Origin: Chrysogorgia sp. JL179-B06 | Lineage: Eukaryota > Cnidaria > Anthozoa > Scleralcyonacea > Chrysogorgiidae | NCBI GenBank assembly: GCA_035772405.1 | Contig: JAYKKM010000504.1 | Coordinates: 3,172,001-3,236,000, forward strand | DNA: 64,000 bases | Direction of reading: 5' to 3' | Shown here: piece by piece, positions 1-10,877 of the stretch | How positions within the stretch are numbered: the stretch's first letter is position 1 | Layout of the letters: the number at the start of each line of letters is the position of its first letter | Translations under genes and position numbers: made by a program | The notes under the pieces: generated by a model | Databases searched by the model: none | The model's input: the letters and a program-made list of their open reading frames with translations, nothing else | What the model was told of the DNA's origin: nothing

Positions 1-730
1 TTTCTTGCTTTTTGCTTCGGGTCGTCTCAGTTTTCATCCATTCATGTTGCTTTATGTCAAGAATACGCTTTATAGTTGTGTTCTCCTCTGTAATTTCTTC
101 GACCGTTGTCTTTAGTGATGATATTTCGGCCGCCATCTTCTCATTCTGCTCGAGAAGCGCCATTATCTTCGCATTGGTTTGGATTTTATTCTCGTATTCT
201 TCACTTTGTTTTTTCTTTACATCGTTTATGATAACTATCAGATCATTTAAGTTCTGTTTGTACGAGCAGCATTGTTCGCATGCCTGATTATCGTTGACAG
301 TTATTGTTGTTTCATCCGAGGTTTCATCAGCTTCGGTATTTGTTTTCTTCACGTGCTCGGATGTATTTGGTGCATTTTCCTCATCTGTGGCTTTCGAACG
401 GGTGGCATAGTTTCTCAAGATCGTGTAGAGTTGCTTCTCATTATTATCCTTCGTCACAGTAATCTTTTTGTTAGTTGCACTATCCCATTTCAAAGATAGT
501 TCAGGATTACTGAATTTGATGTTTTCATCACGCGGTGTCGACCATCTTCCGTTGATTTGTAGTTCGGTATTTATAAACCTTTTTAACGATTCTAAGTCGC
601 CTTCCCATATCAAATCATCGTCAGCTAATAATAAATGCGAACATTTTAACTTTTTTGAATCATCAGCATCGCTTTTTGGTGTAAAATTATCGAAAGACGA
701 GGAGCACGCGGAAGTGTGACTAGTCGCCAT
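1..730 (-). CDS. Partial ORF, acidic N-terminal domain plus coiled coil
   Basis: An uninterrupted frame of 243 codons runs from an ATG at 730 (context AAAATGGCG) to the left edge with no stop, so the gene continues outside the window. Residues ~36-65 form a compact motif with DDDLIWEGDLESLKRF followed by NGRWSTP; ~100-150 is acidic/Thr-rich; ~150 holds CEQCCSYK; ~165-243 is Lys/Glu-rich with heptad-like spacing (coiled coil). From memory, similar LWEG-type N-termini occur in cnidarian proteins linked to retroelements (ORF1-like), but I cannot confirm this. It could equally be a host first exon; no donor site is evident before the edge. Its length and lack of stops among so many decayed ORFs suggest a young or selected gene. 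Function unknown. Confidence 0.6.
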   Translation of the reverse strand, partial: MATSHTSACSSSFDNFTPKSDADDSKKLKCSHLLLADDDLIWEGDLESLKRFINTELQINGRWSTPRDENIKFSNPELSLKWDSATNKKITVTKDNNEKQLYTILRNYATRSKATDEENAPNTSEHVKKTNTEADETSDETTITVNDNQACEQCCSYKQNLNDLIVIINDVKKKQSEEYENKIQTNAKIMALLEQNEKMAAEISSLKTTVEEITEENTTIKRILDIKQHEWMKTETTRSKKQE

Positions 731-746
731 TTTGTAAAGTCGCCAT
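720..746 (-). promoter_or_regulatory. Upstream ATG (8-codon uORF) overlapping the start of the left-edge ORF
   Basis: ACAAAATGGCGACT occurs twice, 16 bp apart, on the minus strand. The upstream ATG (746) opens a frame of eight codons ending in TAG at 720-722, overlapping the main ATG at 730 out of frame. The AAATGGCG core also resembles a YY1 site (reverse GCCATTTT). Seen directly; a regulatory role is inference. Confidence 0.4.
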
Positions 747-1440
747 TTTGTAATGTGACATGTACGACGACGTCAAATTGCACAGAGATGCGAGCTGTTG
801 CATATTTTTATTACATTAATCTTAAATGTTCACCAAAGGCCTGTGAAATGACATGGCCCTTCAATCATTCAGATACGCCACCGCTAGCATGATCGATCCG
901 TATTTTCACTTGTATTATTAGGTGGAAATTCTTCAATATTCATCATCTTGACCGAATTTACCAGCGTTAAACATCGAGGAAACATTGGATTAATTTTTTG
1001 GTTCTCCTGGATTCTTGGTTTCATGCTGTTGCCTCTTTATGCATTTTTTGTTCGTGATTGGAGTCATCTGACCATATTGACAAGTGCTTTAGCATTACCG
1101 TGCTTCATAACATGGTGGTAAGTTTAGAATTTAACGTCAGCTTCATCTTTCATAATTCATTTCTTCCCTCCTTGTTGTTCATCTTCTCCTTCTTTTCTGC
1201 TCTTCCGTCCCCTCCCGGTTCTCCTCGTCATGCGAAAACCTCATTTAATATATAAAATTACATAATAAATGTACACTTTACATGAAAAACACGAGAAATG
1301 ATAGTTATAACTCAGAATTTCATAAAAGTACATAAAATGTGTATGAGGTCAAATTTCAAAAATGAAATATCTTGTCCATAACGTAAATCATAACGCTAAT
1401 CTCACTAAAAAGTTATTGAACGTAACTTAAGTTAAAATTC
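747..1440. other. No gene recognised
   Basis: AT-rich sequence upstream of the left-edge ORF. A 65-codon + frame at 1058-1255 has no recognisable domain and is probably chance. Confidence 0.5.
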
Positions 1441-1895
1441 ACGACCCAAATTTCGACACTTCAACTTCGACACTTTATCAGGGGTTATCAATCTGAAAAT
1501 GGATGTACGTATATCCACCCTCATTAGTCAGTGAGGGTATAAATACTGATGAAACACGACGAAGAGTGTTTCGATCACAACCAAACACTGAGAAGTTTGT
1601 GGAAAACCGAGGCGAAGCCAAGATTTTTTAACAAACTTTGAGGTGTTTGAATATCCTGATGAAACACTCTTCCGAGTGTTGAATATTTAATTTCATCTCA
1701 AACAAATCAGTATTTTAAGAGAAAATCAAGGTGAAAGTTGGCTTAATTTATGTGATTTCTTCCTCCGATATTCAAACCTCTATCTCGGTAATCTCTTTGT
1801 TTTCGGCTCATGAATTATTAATGATTTGAACGGCCATTTTCATATTGATTACCCCTGATGAAAACACTATAGATTGGAGTTTCGAATCGTTAGAT
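1440..1895. repeat. Inverted-repeat element with CTGATGA hairpins
   Basis: The ends are imperfect inverted repeats: CCATTTTCA..ATTGAT.ACCCCTGAT is read on the minus strand at ~1473-1510 and on the plus strand at ~1832-1860. Inside are CTGATGA motifs followed by hairpins: at ~1548 (AACAC/GTGTT) and ~1655 (AACACTC/GAGTGTT, a 7-bp stem with TTCC loop). TATAAATA lies just before the first. The architecture recalls hammerhead core plus stem II, but the following GAAA core is replaced by other bases (for example GAAT), so these are at best decayed ribozymes. MITE-like in size; target duplication not resolved. Confidence 0.5.
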
Positions 1896-2061
1896 GGTGA
1901 ATTGTAACTTTTTAAGTTACGTATATTCAATAACCTTTAAGGCAAAATTTTACTTTGGATGCCAATTTTTCTTGTCAGTTTCCCTAACATTTTTACGATC
2001 ATGCACATACCCGTTTTTTCAGAATTACCTCGTGCAACATGACCTTTGGGGCCTGATTATC

Positions 2062-2064
2062 ACG

Positions 2065-2145
<81 letters not shown>
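2062..2145. repeat. (CTTT)n microsatellite
   Basis: About 21 perfect tetranucleotide repeats. It creates spurious SFFL repeat peptides in + frames. Confidence 0.95.
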
Positions 2146-2189
2146 TTTCAGATTGGTACGAGGAAGCACTATATATATATATTATATAT

Positions 2190-2372
2190 ATAGTACCGTT
2201 TCGGCTTTTTGGGCCTCATCAGTGTAGTGCTGATGAGCAGGATGAAGATGACTGCTATTTACAGTCACCCTTGATGCACACAAAATGTGGGACATCAAGA
2301 ACCATGCCAGAGCGCTCAACTGCAAGCAGTGAGCGTGCGCACAATGCGTAAGCGACAATGGTTCATCCTGTA
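2190..2372 (-). mobile_element. PLE-type terminal arm, inverted copy with partial hammerhead
   Basis: On the minus strand this matches the arm at 2520-2735 for ~180 bp (shared segments include CATTGTCGC, GTGCGCACGCTCACTGCTTGCAG split by small indels, and GTCACCCTTGATGC in reverse). Hammerhead-bearing terminal repeats are known in Penelope-like elements and retrozymes. The arm ends within the ribozyme, where (TA)n begins. Confidence 0.6.
2191..2230 (-). ncRNA. Degenerate hammerhead ribozyme (no cleavage-side strand)
   Basis: On the minus strand: ACTACA, CTGATGA, a GGC/GCC stem II with A-rich loop, GAAA, then ACGGTACTATAT. The core is complete but the sequence turns into (TA)n where the second strand of stem III, the GTC cleavage triplet and the stem I partner should be. 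Predicted inactive. Confidence 0.6.
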
Positions 2373-2420
2373 GAGCGTATATATATATATATATATACGG
2401 ATATATATATATATATATAT

Positions 2421-2462
<42 letters not shown>

Positions 2463-2505
2463 GGATATATATATATATATACGGATATATATATATATAG
2501 ATATC
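2373..2505. repeat. (TA)n blocks punctuated by ACGG
   Basis: TA dinucleotide runs of variable length are separated by ACGG (four junctions read as TATACGGATA). This tract separates the two inverted ribozyme arms and could arise from repeated tails such as ..ACGG(TA)n. Confidence 0.9.
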
Positions 2506-2519
2506 GCTCTATGACCTTT

Positions 2520-2881
<362 letters not shown>

Positions 2882-3035
2882 AGGTGAATAGACCAAAACA
2901 GGGACAAAATCCCAGTAAGTAAGAGTGCTCGATACAAAAATTGTAGAGCTAGTTATTGCCTATCAGCCTAGTATCCTCGGTAGCCGACCTTCTTTCCCAT
3001 ATAAACTCATTGTGTTTTTTAGTGAGATTAATACT

Positions 3036-4940
3036 ATAATAATAATAATAATAATGTTTATTATTTATATAGCGCTACTTCCATAAATGCCCAATAATGC
3101 TTTACAATACTAACTAGTTTCAATCAATTATGATAAAATATACCTAAGACTAAAACTAACTATTTACCTAAGGTACCTAGTAAAACCTAAGGTACTGTAC
3201 CTAGTAAACATTATTACAATTCATAAAATGTATCAAGAAGCTTTTAAAATGTCTTACTATGACTTTATCCAATATATCATAAAATAGCAGATTATATTAA
3301 TGCAATTTAAATTCTATAGCTAAAAGGTATTAACAAATATTCTATTTCAACGTTCCTAATTTTAATGTAAAAATCTAAAGAAAACACTCGTATACATTTC
3401 GGAAAAGATACGTCTTTAACTTAGACTTGAAACAATCCAGTGTCTCACATAGTCTTATATTATGTGGTAAAGAATTCCACAGAGTTGGCGCTGATATAGA
3501 GAAAGACCTATAGCCATAAGAACATAAATTATAAGTTGAAACTACTACTTTTTTTTCTTTAGACTATCTTAGGTTGCGTCTAGGTACATAGATATCTAAC
3601 ATGTCACTAATATATGTTGGTGCTAGTCCATTTAATGCCTTGTATGTGATTAAGAGTATCTTGCAACCAATTATTTCCCGTATCGGCAACCAGTGTAGCT
3701 TGAACAAGACTGGTGATATATGATCGAATCCCTCTTGCGAGTTAAGGTGACTATCCGTGCCTCTGTGTTCTGGACCTTTTGGATTCGCTCCAGAGAATTG
3801 TTGGGTAGTCCATATAACAGTGCATTGCAGAAATCCAGGCGAGAAGTAACTAAGGCGGGTACAAGAGCTTCTGACGATTTGAAGCTGAGATATTTTCTTA
3901 TTTTGCAATAATTTTCCTCAGAAGAAAGAAATGGGTATGTTCTTCCATCGATAGATACGAGTCCAGCGTAACCCCAATGTTCTTTGCCTTGGGAGATGGG
4001 CAGTTGATATCGTCACACACAACTATAGATTGTACAGATGGGGAAGGACGATGACGTGCGGATAGGATCAACATTTCCATCTTGTCACTGTTTAGCTTTA
4101 GCTTATTTAAGATACAACGAGAAAAGTATTGGCCTAAGGATACTTCCTTGTCGTCGTATCGTAAAGGGCGTTCAGTGGATTTGTCACCTGGAAAATGGAC
4201 TGGAAGTGTTATTTCAGCGAGACAAGACTTGAACCATGCATTCATTAGCATTTCCAATAATTCCATACCTAGAGGAAAGCTTGTGCAGTAGAATTTTGTG
4301 GTCTATAGTATCAAAAGCAGCCGCAAGGTCCAGGAGTAATAAGATAACTGAGTTCTTATTGTCAATAGCTTTTAAAATATCATTTTGGACCTTTATCAAT
4401 GCTGTATCAGTACTGTGGTACTTTTTATATGCGGATTGTAAAGGTTCGCCCAAATTGTTACTGGTGATATGTTGACACGTTTGTAACTGCTACGACTTTT
4501 TCTATGCATTTGGATACAAATTTAAGGTTTGAGATGGGACGAAAACTGGAGTATTTATCAGTGCTAAGGGTCTCCTTCTTTAGGCGTGGACCTAAGACAG
4601 CGTACTTCAAACTTGCTGGTAGGGTAAAAGTCTCCAGGGAATGTCAACCATTTTGGTTATGGTCGGTAGGAGATGAGAGAAACATTCCTTTATATGACCC
4701 TTGCTGTAATTGGATATAAGATACATGACTTCGTAGCTATTTTTCTAGTGAGCACTGATATTTCCTTCACATTAGTTGGTGTAAATGACTGAAGCTTGAC
4801 TTCACTTGGCAATGAGTTTGATCGGGGAGAGGGCTGACTAGACCAATAGATTTAGTTAGACCTGCGTCAGCTCTTGTGATATTTATTTTATTTTCAAGGA
4901 AGTCTGCAAATTTGTTTGCGAGTTTTTCCTCGAGTTCTGG
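3036..4940 (-). pseudogene. APE-type LINE (CR1/L2-like), RT half and 3' end
   Basis: Read on the minus strand: 4940-4740 carries the linker before the RT (ANKFADFLENKI); 4453-4214 RT with SAYKKYHSTDTALI and LDLAAAFDTIDH (palm motif A); 4266-3898 LKLNSDKMEML and GVTLDSYLSMEEH; 3908-3564 the C-terminal region with FKLHWLPIREII and YKALNGLAP. Several frameshifts and stops make it dead. The YADD motif is not preserved in any long frame. The 3' end is a TATAAATAATAAAC-(ATT)n tail at 3036-3070. The matching endonuclease half lies at 10,878-11,280, separated by a 5.9-kb insertion. Confidence 0.8.
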
Positions 4941-5007
4941 TAGCGCAATGGTTAGAGCGTCTAACCGGAGATCATGAAGGTTGCGGGTTCGATTCCCGTC
5001 TGGGGCT
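4934..5007 (+). tRNA. tRNA-like sequence (Arg-type; pseudogene or SINE head)
   Basis: A-box-like TAGCGCAATGG (4941-4951) and B box GGTTCGATTCC (4986-4996) are intact; the D arm (GCGC/GAGC) and T arm (GCGGG/CCCGT) fold. The acceptor stem has four wobble pairs and the anticodon stem (TCTAA against CATGA) mostly fails to pair, so it is not a functional tRNA. Its 5' end coincides with the edge of the LINE, suggesting a tRNA-derived SINE or pseudogene inserted there. It may still be pol III competent. Confidence 0.55.
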
Positions 5008-5063
5008 CAGAAACATTTTCTGAGTTTGCGTTAAAAGCTTGAGTACACTGTAAATTCAAAAGA

Positions 5064-5517
5064 GTCGTTTTGACCCCAAGGAGTCATTTCAGCACCTTTA
5101 CTCGAAGGGTCATTTTGACCCTTCAAGGAGTGGTTTTGACTCTAAGGGTTGTTTTGACCCCAACATGGGGTCAAAATGACACTTTAGTGGACTCCATGAA
5201 CTCTTTCTAGGAGTTATAGGACTCCTGGAGGAGTCGATGGACTCTTTGTTAGAGTCATAGCACTCTTTGTTGGAGTCACAGCACTCTTTGTTGGAGTCCG
5301 AGGACTCTTTGTTAGAGTCATAGCACTCTTTGTTGGAGTTATTGTGCTCTTTCTTGGAGTCATTGTAGTTTTTCTTTATTTGTGGATAAGTTGAGGTAAA
5401 AATTGGTAATTAAATATATAAAATTATTCTATTCAAAAATATTTGAATAATTATGAACAATTCTGTATTCTGTTTTAGTAATGCGTGAAAAACAACTGAA
5501 TAGCTGTTTTCACTGAT
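5064..5517 (+). repeat. Left inverted arm, GAGTC-rich
   Basis: About 450 bp of short direct and inverted GAGTC motifs (..AGGACTCTTTGTTAGAGTCATAGC.. type units of ~28-30 bp, ~5 copies at 5230-5370), then a unique AT-rich tail ending TGAATAGC. It is an inverted copy of 10,433-10,877, with high identity including the unique tail. Confidence 0.85.
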
Positions 5518-6822
5518 ATCATAAATGAAATTGAATGCATCATTGTCTTTATATATGGTTGTCTACACACCAAATCTGTCTAGCATTACACCAATCTGGT
5601 CTAAAATAATACTGAAATCCTCAGACTCCGCCAAGCTGACAACATTGTTAAAATCTCTCTGAACATGGTATCAAAATGCCGACCGTACTTTATTCCCTAA
5701 CATAGCACGTGATCAGAGTGACACGTGTGTTATGGCGCAATATTTCGTATTCGTGGCTTCGCGATTTTACATGTTCTGCGTGCGAAGAGAAGCTCGTATC
5801 TTTATAACTTTATTTGACGTATGAAACCTATCTAGAAGCGAGATGAAATACGTATTGATCCACTGGACTTCTACCAACTAGACGACTATCCTTGCTAAAG
5901 ATTTTGTTCGCGATTATGCTCGTTAATCCGAAGAAAGAAGGCATGCAGTTGATCACTGTTGTTTTCACAAAGCAGTTGTCAAACGGTCAAACAGCCTAAA
6001 TGTGGCTGGAAAGCGTATCTGGGGCGCGTGATTGCTGCGACTGGTGAGTTGTATATAATTTGTTAATGACTTTGCATGGTGATAATCTACTGCTCTCTTA
6101 AGTCTTAATGTTTAATAATACTTAAATCTGTGTTTCATAATTGCGAATCACCATTAATTTTGGACGCCATTGACATTATTCGTCGAGTGAGTCGCTGTTG
6201 AAACATTTATATTGATCAGCTTTCGTCAATTGCTCATAAAAGACCTTTGAAAGTTTGCTGAAAAAGGTCTTATGAGCCAGTTAAGCCGCTGAAGCTGAAG
6301 GAAAATGCACCAATATTACTGTACTTAAGAACCGTTTATTATATTAAATCTTGCTCTTCATCAAAGCAATTAAACTGATTTAATTCTAAGAGAAACTGGT
6401 TGCTGGTTGGCACTTAGTTATGACAATGTTGAAGTTATAGTGAAGGAAAACTTTGAGTGTGAAGATGCAACTGAGATGGGTTGTGAAAAATATAACTTCA
6501 AGGCCTAACAGTTTAGTAGCTGGAATTTAAGCCACAGCTCTTGGGATTATGGAGTCCTATGACAGGTGCTTGGCAACAAGTTCAGTATTATATGATGGTA
6601 GTATTATGCCATTATGAAGTGAATGGATATTTTACTGAGAATATTTGGCATTTACACTACATTAATTGGATGACATATTAAAGTTATAGTGAAGGAAAAT
6701 TGTAAGTTGATAAACCTACTGGAACCAGTTAAGAAAAATGCAACAACAAGACTAGCCTGTGTCACACCCCTGACTCGTCTTGGTAAGAGTAAGTACGAGT
6801 ACTTACTAACTAGGCTTCCTTA
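5518..6822. other. Interior of the large element, no gene recognised
   Basis: AT-rich noncoding sequence. 6420-6450 and 6678-6700 share the phrase AGTTATAGTGAAGGAAAA, and TGGCATTTACACT.. (6648) recurs inverted near 7078-7090, hinting at internal repeats. Confidence 0.4.
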
Positions 6823-7005
6823 TGGCCCTTCTACACGATACAATTCATCGTATACGATTGTCATTCTGGCATACATTGTTTGTTTGCACACAACATAATT
6901 CTTGTTTCTGATTCGATGGTGAATGTTGACATGCGCGTACAGTTTGATCACATACACCAAGATGACAATCGTATACGACAAATCGTAACCGTGTACAGAT
7001 GGTCC
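6823..7005. mobile_element. MITE-like palindromic element
   Basis: Imperfect inverted repeat: GGCCCTTCTACACGATAC..ATCGTATACGATTGTCAT on the left pairs with ATGACAATCGTATACGACAAATCGTAACCGTGTACAGATGGTCC on the right, split by ~80 bp. No ORF. Target duplication unclear. Confidence 0.6.
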
Positions 7006-7167
7006 TTTAAGTACTTTAGTCTAATATAGTGATGCATTCATGTTTAAAACCATCAGGAGCCACCTTAATTGAGTGTAAATGCCAAATATTCTCAGTAATA
7101 AACCCATTCACTTCATTCGTGGCATTTCCACCATGGTCGTACAGGTATATACTGAACTTGTAGCCAA

Positions 7168-7246
7168 GCTCCCATAGTTCAGTCGGTTAGTGTGCTGGTG
7201 TACTGTATATTGCCAGGGTCGCAGGGTTCAATTCCCAGTATTATCT
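7168..7246 (+). repeat. tRNA-like SINE head
   Basis: GCTCCCATAGTTCAGTCGG carries an A-box-like segment and GGGTTCAATTCCC a B-box-like segment ~50 bp downstream. The spacing suits a pol III promoter, but the stems do not fold into a full tRNA. Probably a SINE head or old tRNA pseudogene. Confidence 0.45.
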
Positions 7247-8972
7247 AGTTTGAATTAGTTGAGGAAATATTGAAATAATATGTATTTCCCCCTGTAGAGA
7301 GTGAGATTTTACATTACAGTATATCTGTCAAGTTTTTGCATGGCATATTGAAGTGATATGTAGTTTCTTGTGACCGACACAATGTGCTATTTGCACATAG
7401 AAATCTATTACTGTAATTCATGAAGACTTCCAATTTATTGTCAGCCTTATTTGGAAATATATTCTGTCCCAGTTATCAGTCACAGGGAAAAGAAAGGAAG
7501 GCCATCCTGCTCTGGACTGTGTGAAGGTCAAACTAATAATTGGTCAGAAATTGGCTATACGGTAATTAAAAAATTGAAATTGGTTATAATTACATTTACA
7601 GCAAAAGATTGATTCACTAAGCAGAAAATGCAATCAGATTATAATAAATATTAGTGCCCACCCAAAACATGGATAAAAGCCAGGATATACAGTAATGTAT
7701 GAAAAAATGTACGAAAGGGATTCTCAATTAATGCTCAGAGTGCCGATAACTTACTTTAGGACTTTCCTTTGAAAAAATATGTGTTGTTATACATGTGTTT
7801 AAATTTTAACAATAAGAGACCTATTATGCCTCTCTCAAAAAGTCCCCTCAAGCATACCAGGTTTTTGTTGTAATCTAAATTTAGTAACACCAAAGCCATT
7901 GGATAATTATCATTCAATGGCATCAAGACAACAAACTTAAACTAGTGGTCTGTCGCCAATGCTAATTGGCTATGCTACTAGTCTATAGGTCTATTTGTGA
8001 TAGACCACTTATAGTGATTAAGCACCAGTTTTGAAAATCAAAACAATCCAGAAACTTTGCAGTTTGTCTTTATTTTCATATTTTAAGTTTGACTGACTAG
8101 TTTGTTGATACAAAAACAATTAACTTGTGATGAGCGTTAGACAACTTGGCTTGCATAGAACACTTGTGCCTTGTTGTCTGATTGTTAAATTGACTGGTAC
8201 CGTATGTATATCTGCCTAATTTATCACTATGGTTCTGGATTATACACTATACAGTAGGTCAATGTTATAGGTCAAGTGAGGGGTTGATTCTGCATTCTCA
8301 TCTCTATTACTTCTCTTTCATTATTTCCTTTCAAATAAAAAAGTAATTAACAAAAGCAAGTATTTAGAGCTACAGTACTGTACCTCTTCACTTGAATTTT
8401 TTAAAAATACCTCTAGAAATATCTCTTTTATACCTGTAGGACTATATCCCTCTTATTAATATTTTAAAATTTATATATTTATTTATTTTCAGCTCATGTC
8501 CTGAAGCACAGAAGCATGAGGCAACAATGGCATTATGGCACAAACATGGAGAAATGAAAGGCGTGCAATTGGTAGGAAGATAAAGGATGAAAACAGTTAG
8601 AACATTTTATTGAAACAAAACATTGATAATATAACTGAAAATTTCATGTTTTTTATAATGTTAATTGAATTTTTAGTGAAAATTGACACTACGTTTAGTT
8701 ATTTCTTGCAAAACTCTTCCAAAGTCTTTGACACATTGACTCATGCCTTCATTAGATCTATAATTCCTCTGATGAATTAGGACAGAGTAACTGGTCCACA
8801 GCTTAGCAGGAAATAAACAAACGTAGTGTTTCAACCGAATATCGTTACTTAGTTTTAAATGGGCTTTTAGTGAAATATGTGTGAGTTCCTAAAACAAGAT
8901 GTTAATCTGGGCCAGTTGTTTGAATGTCCATTAATTGGGCATGATAATATCATGTTTACCTTGATTTGGACC
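7247..8972. other. No gene recognised
   Basis: AT-rich noncoding interior of the large element. 7840-8020 holds small inverted motifs (CCATTGGATAATTATCATTCAATGG). Confidence 0.4.
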
Positions 8973-9580
8973 CAGGGTTCGAATTAGTTGAGTAAAAACG
9001 ATGTGCATTCATGCCCCCCCCCCCCCCCCCAGAAAACTTGATGTCCAAGCGGGGCGGCCCTCTCAATATAAGAAAAATAATGGTGTGCAAAAAATTGAAT
9101 GCCAAAAGGAATTCTAGGCTAGGCATGAGATACTTTCGGTTGCCATTGCTACCTGTTGGTTTAAGAGATTAGAAAGTTTTATATAAAACCACTAAAATGC
9201 GCGACAAAGATCAAATTTCGGCCACCATTTTGTGCGGGCAACTCCTGGAAATTGCGCGGGCCTGTGCGGGAAAGTGACTCGTTCCCAGGGCACTTTAGAG
9301 CAAACACGCAAAATATGGCGTCGCGCGACAATCTTCAATCGATTATGGCTTTTCTTTTCAATTTTAATAGCAATTTTTGCGCGGCTGCGGGAAATACACA
9401 CAATTTTTCAACCTTTGGGAAATAGGACTGTTAACTTAACTTATAGTTTGTCAGAACTATTTGTTTGTGTTCAATACTGAGATTATTTGTTTTCTGCACA
9501 TCGTTTTGAAAAGTGATGTGCAACTTTTACTATTTGGGCCAAAACGATGTGCAAATTGCACACCGTTAATTCGAACCCTG
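8973..9580. mobile_element. hAT-like non-autonomous element
   Basis: Terminal inverted repeats CAGGGTTCGAATTA (8973-8986) and TAATTCGAACCCTG (9567-9580) are perfect over 14 bp. The flanking 8-mers TTTGGACC (8965-8972) and TTAGGACC (9581-9588) match at seven of eight positions, consistent with a hAT 8-bp target duplication with one later change. A second internal pair, AACGATGTGCA, extends the TIR. A run of ~18 C lies at ~9016-9032. No transposase. Confidence 0.7.
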
Positions 9581-9847
9581 TTAGGACCAATAATGTAATA
9601 TTGAGAAATATGTTTGAGTAGATTTTAAAACCTACCAGTACAGTATGTTGTTGACATATTTGTAGTTAATAAATTATTGAAAATATTGACATATTTAGTT
9701 AATAAACTATTTTACACAATCTCTATTTTTGTTTCTGTGTATACAGTATGCAATATGCATGTATCATTCAAATTACAGGAATCATTCAAATAACATTGTT
9801 AATTTGCACAACTTGTTATAGAGTAGAATGAACTTCATAATGTACCA

Positions 9848-10405
9848 ATGACTCTTCAAAGGAGTAGAAATGACCCAAAAAGGGTAAAATTGACTCCTTA
9901 AAAGGTGTCGTCTGACCCTACATAAGTGTAGAAATGACCAAAAAGAAGGGTCAAAATGACTCCTTCGAAGGTGTCGTCTGACCCTACATAAGAGTAAAAA
10001 TGACCCAAAAGAAGAGTTAAAATGACTCCTTCAAAGGTGTCGTCTGACCCTACATAAGAGTAGAAATGACTCCTTCAAAGGTGTCAAAATGACTCCTTCA
10101 AAGGTGTCAAAATGACTCCTTCAAAGGTGTCAAAATGACTCCTTCAAAGGTGTCGTCTGACCCTACATAAGAGTAGAAATGACTCCTTCAAAGGTGTCAA
10201 AATAACTCCATCGAAGGTGTCAAAATGACTCCTTCGAAGGTGTCAAAATGACTCCTTCGAAGGTGTCAAAATGACTCTTGTAAAGGGTAGAAATGACTCT
10301 TTAAAGGAGTAGGCCAAAAAGGAGTCAAAATAACTCCTTCGAGGTGTCGTCCTGGGGTCAAAAAAATGACTCCTTCAAAGGAGTCAAAATGACTCTTTTG
10401 AATTT
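9848..10405. repeat. Minisatellite of ~23-bp GACTCCTTCAAAGGTGTCAAAAT units
   Basis: More than ten units in tandem, mixed with a longer variant containing GTCGTCTGACCCTACATAAG. It sits immediately inside the right terminus of the 5.4-kb element, as subterminal repeats do in CACTA-type transposons. Confidence 0.85.
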
Positions 10406-10432
10406 ACAGTGTAGCAAACATTTTACCATATC

Positions 10433-10877
10433 GGCTATTCAATTGTTTTTCATTAATAAAACAATACAGAATAGCTCATAATTATTCGAATATTTTTGAA
10501 TAGAATATAAATAAATATTTAACTACCAATTTTTACCTCAACTTATCCACAAATCAAGAAAAACTACAATGACTCCAAGAAAGAGCATAATGACTCCAAC
10601 AAAGAGTGCTATGACTCCAACAAAGAGTGCTCGGACTCCAACAACAAAGAGTGCTATGACTCCAACAAAGAGTGTTCGGACTCCTTATTGACTCTAACAA
10701 AGAGTCCATCGACTCCTCCAGGAGTCCTATAACTCCTAGAAAGAGTTCATGGAGTCCACTAAAGTGTATTTTTTGATGTTGGGGTCAAAACAACCCTTAG
10801 AGTCAAAACCACTCCTTGAAGGGTCAAAATGACCCTTCGAGGAATGGTGCTGAAATGACTCCTTGGGGTCAAAACGA
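10433..10877 (-). repeat. Right inverted arm, outside the right terminus
   Basis: Inverted copy of 5064-5517. It lies beyond the CAGTG end at 10,411 and lacks the outer 18 bp of the terminus (it stops at GGGTCAAAACGAC). The layout suggests two related elements inserted tail to tail, or one element with a nested or transduced end. Confidence 0.8.

Larger units (their letters stand above)
5046..10411. mobile_element. 5.4-kb DNA transposon-like element with 21-bp perfect TIRs
   Basis: The left end CACTGTAAATTC... (5046-5066) and right end ...GAATTTACAGTG (10391-10411) are perfect 21-bp inverted repeats, flanked on both sides by TA (5044-5045, 10412-10413). Subterminal zones are packed with GAGTC/GACTC-type short repeats. 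CACTG ends and subterminal repeat arrays are typical of CMC/EnSpm (CACTA) elements; that class is inference. No transposase ORF is visible inside, so it is non-autonomous or has captured unrelated sequence. It contains a nested hAT-like element (8973-9580), a MITE and a second tRNA-like sequence. Confidence 0.65.

Noticed and set aside
1656..1690. Functional hammerhead (CTGATGA plus 7-bp hairpin)
   Set aside because: The core after stem II reads GAAT, and no GTC-type cleavage triplet with matching stem I was found.
4934..5007. Functional tRNA-Arg
   Set aside because: Anticodon stem mostly unpaired and acceptor stem mainly wobble pairs; annotated as tRNA-like pseudogene or SINE head instead.
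9848..10405. CRISPR-like regular repeat
   Set aside because: Direct tandem 23-bp units without unique spacers, tied to the transposon end.
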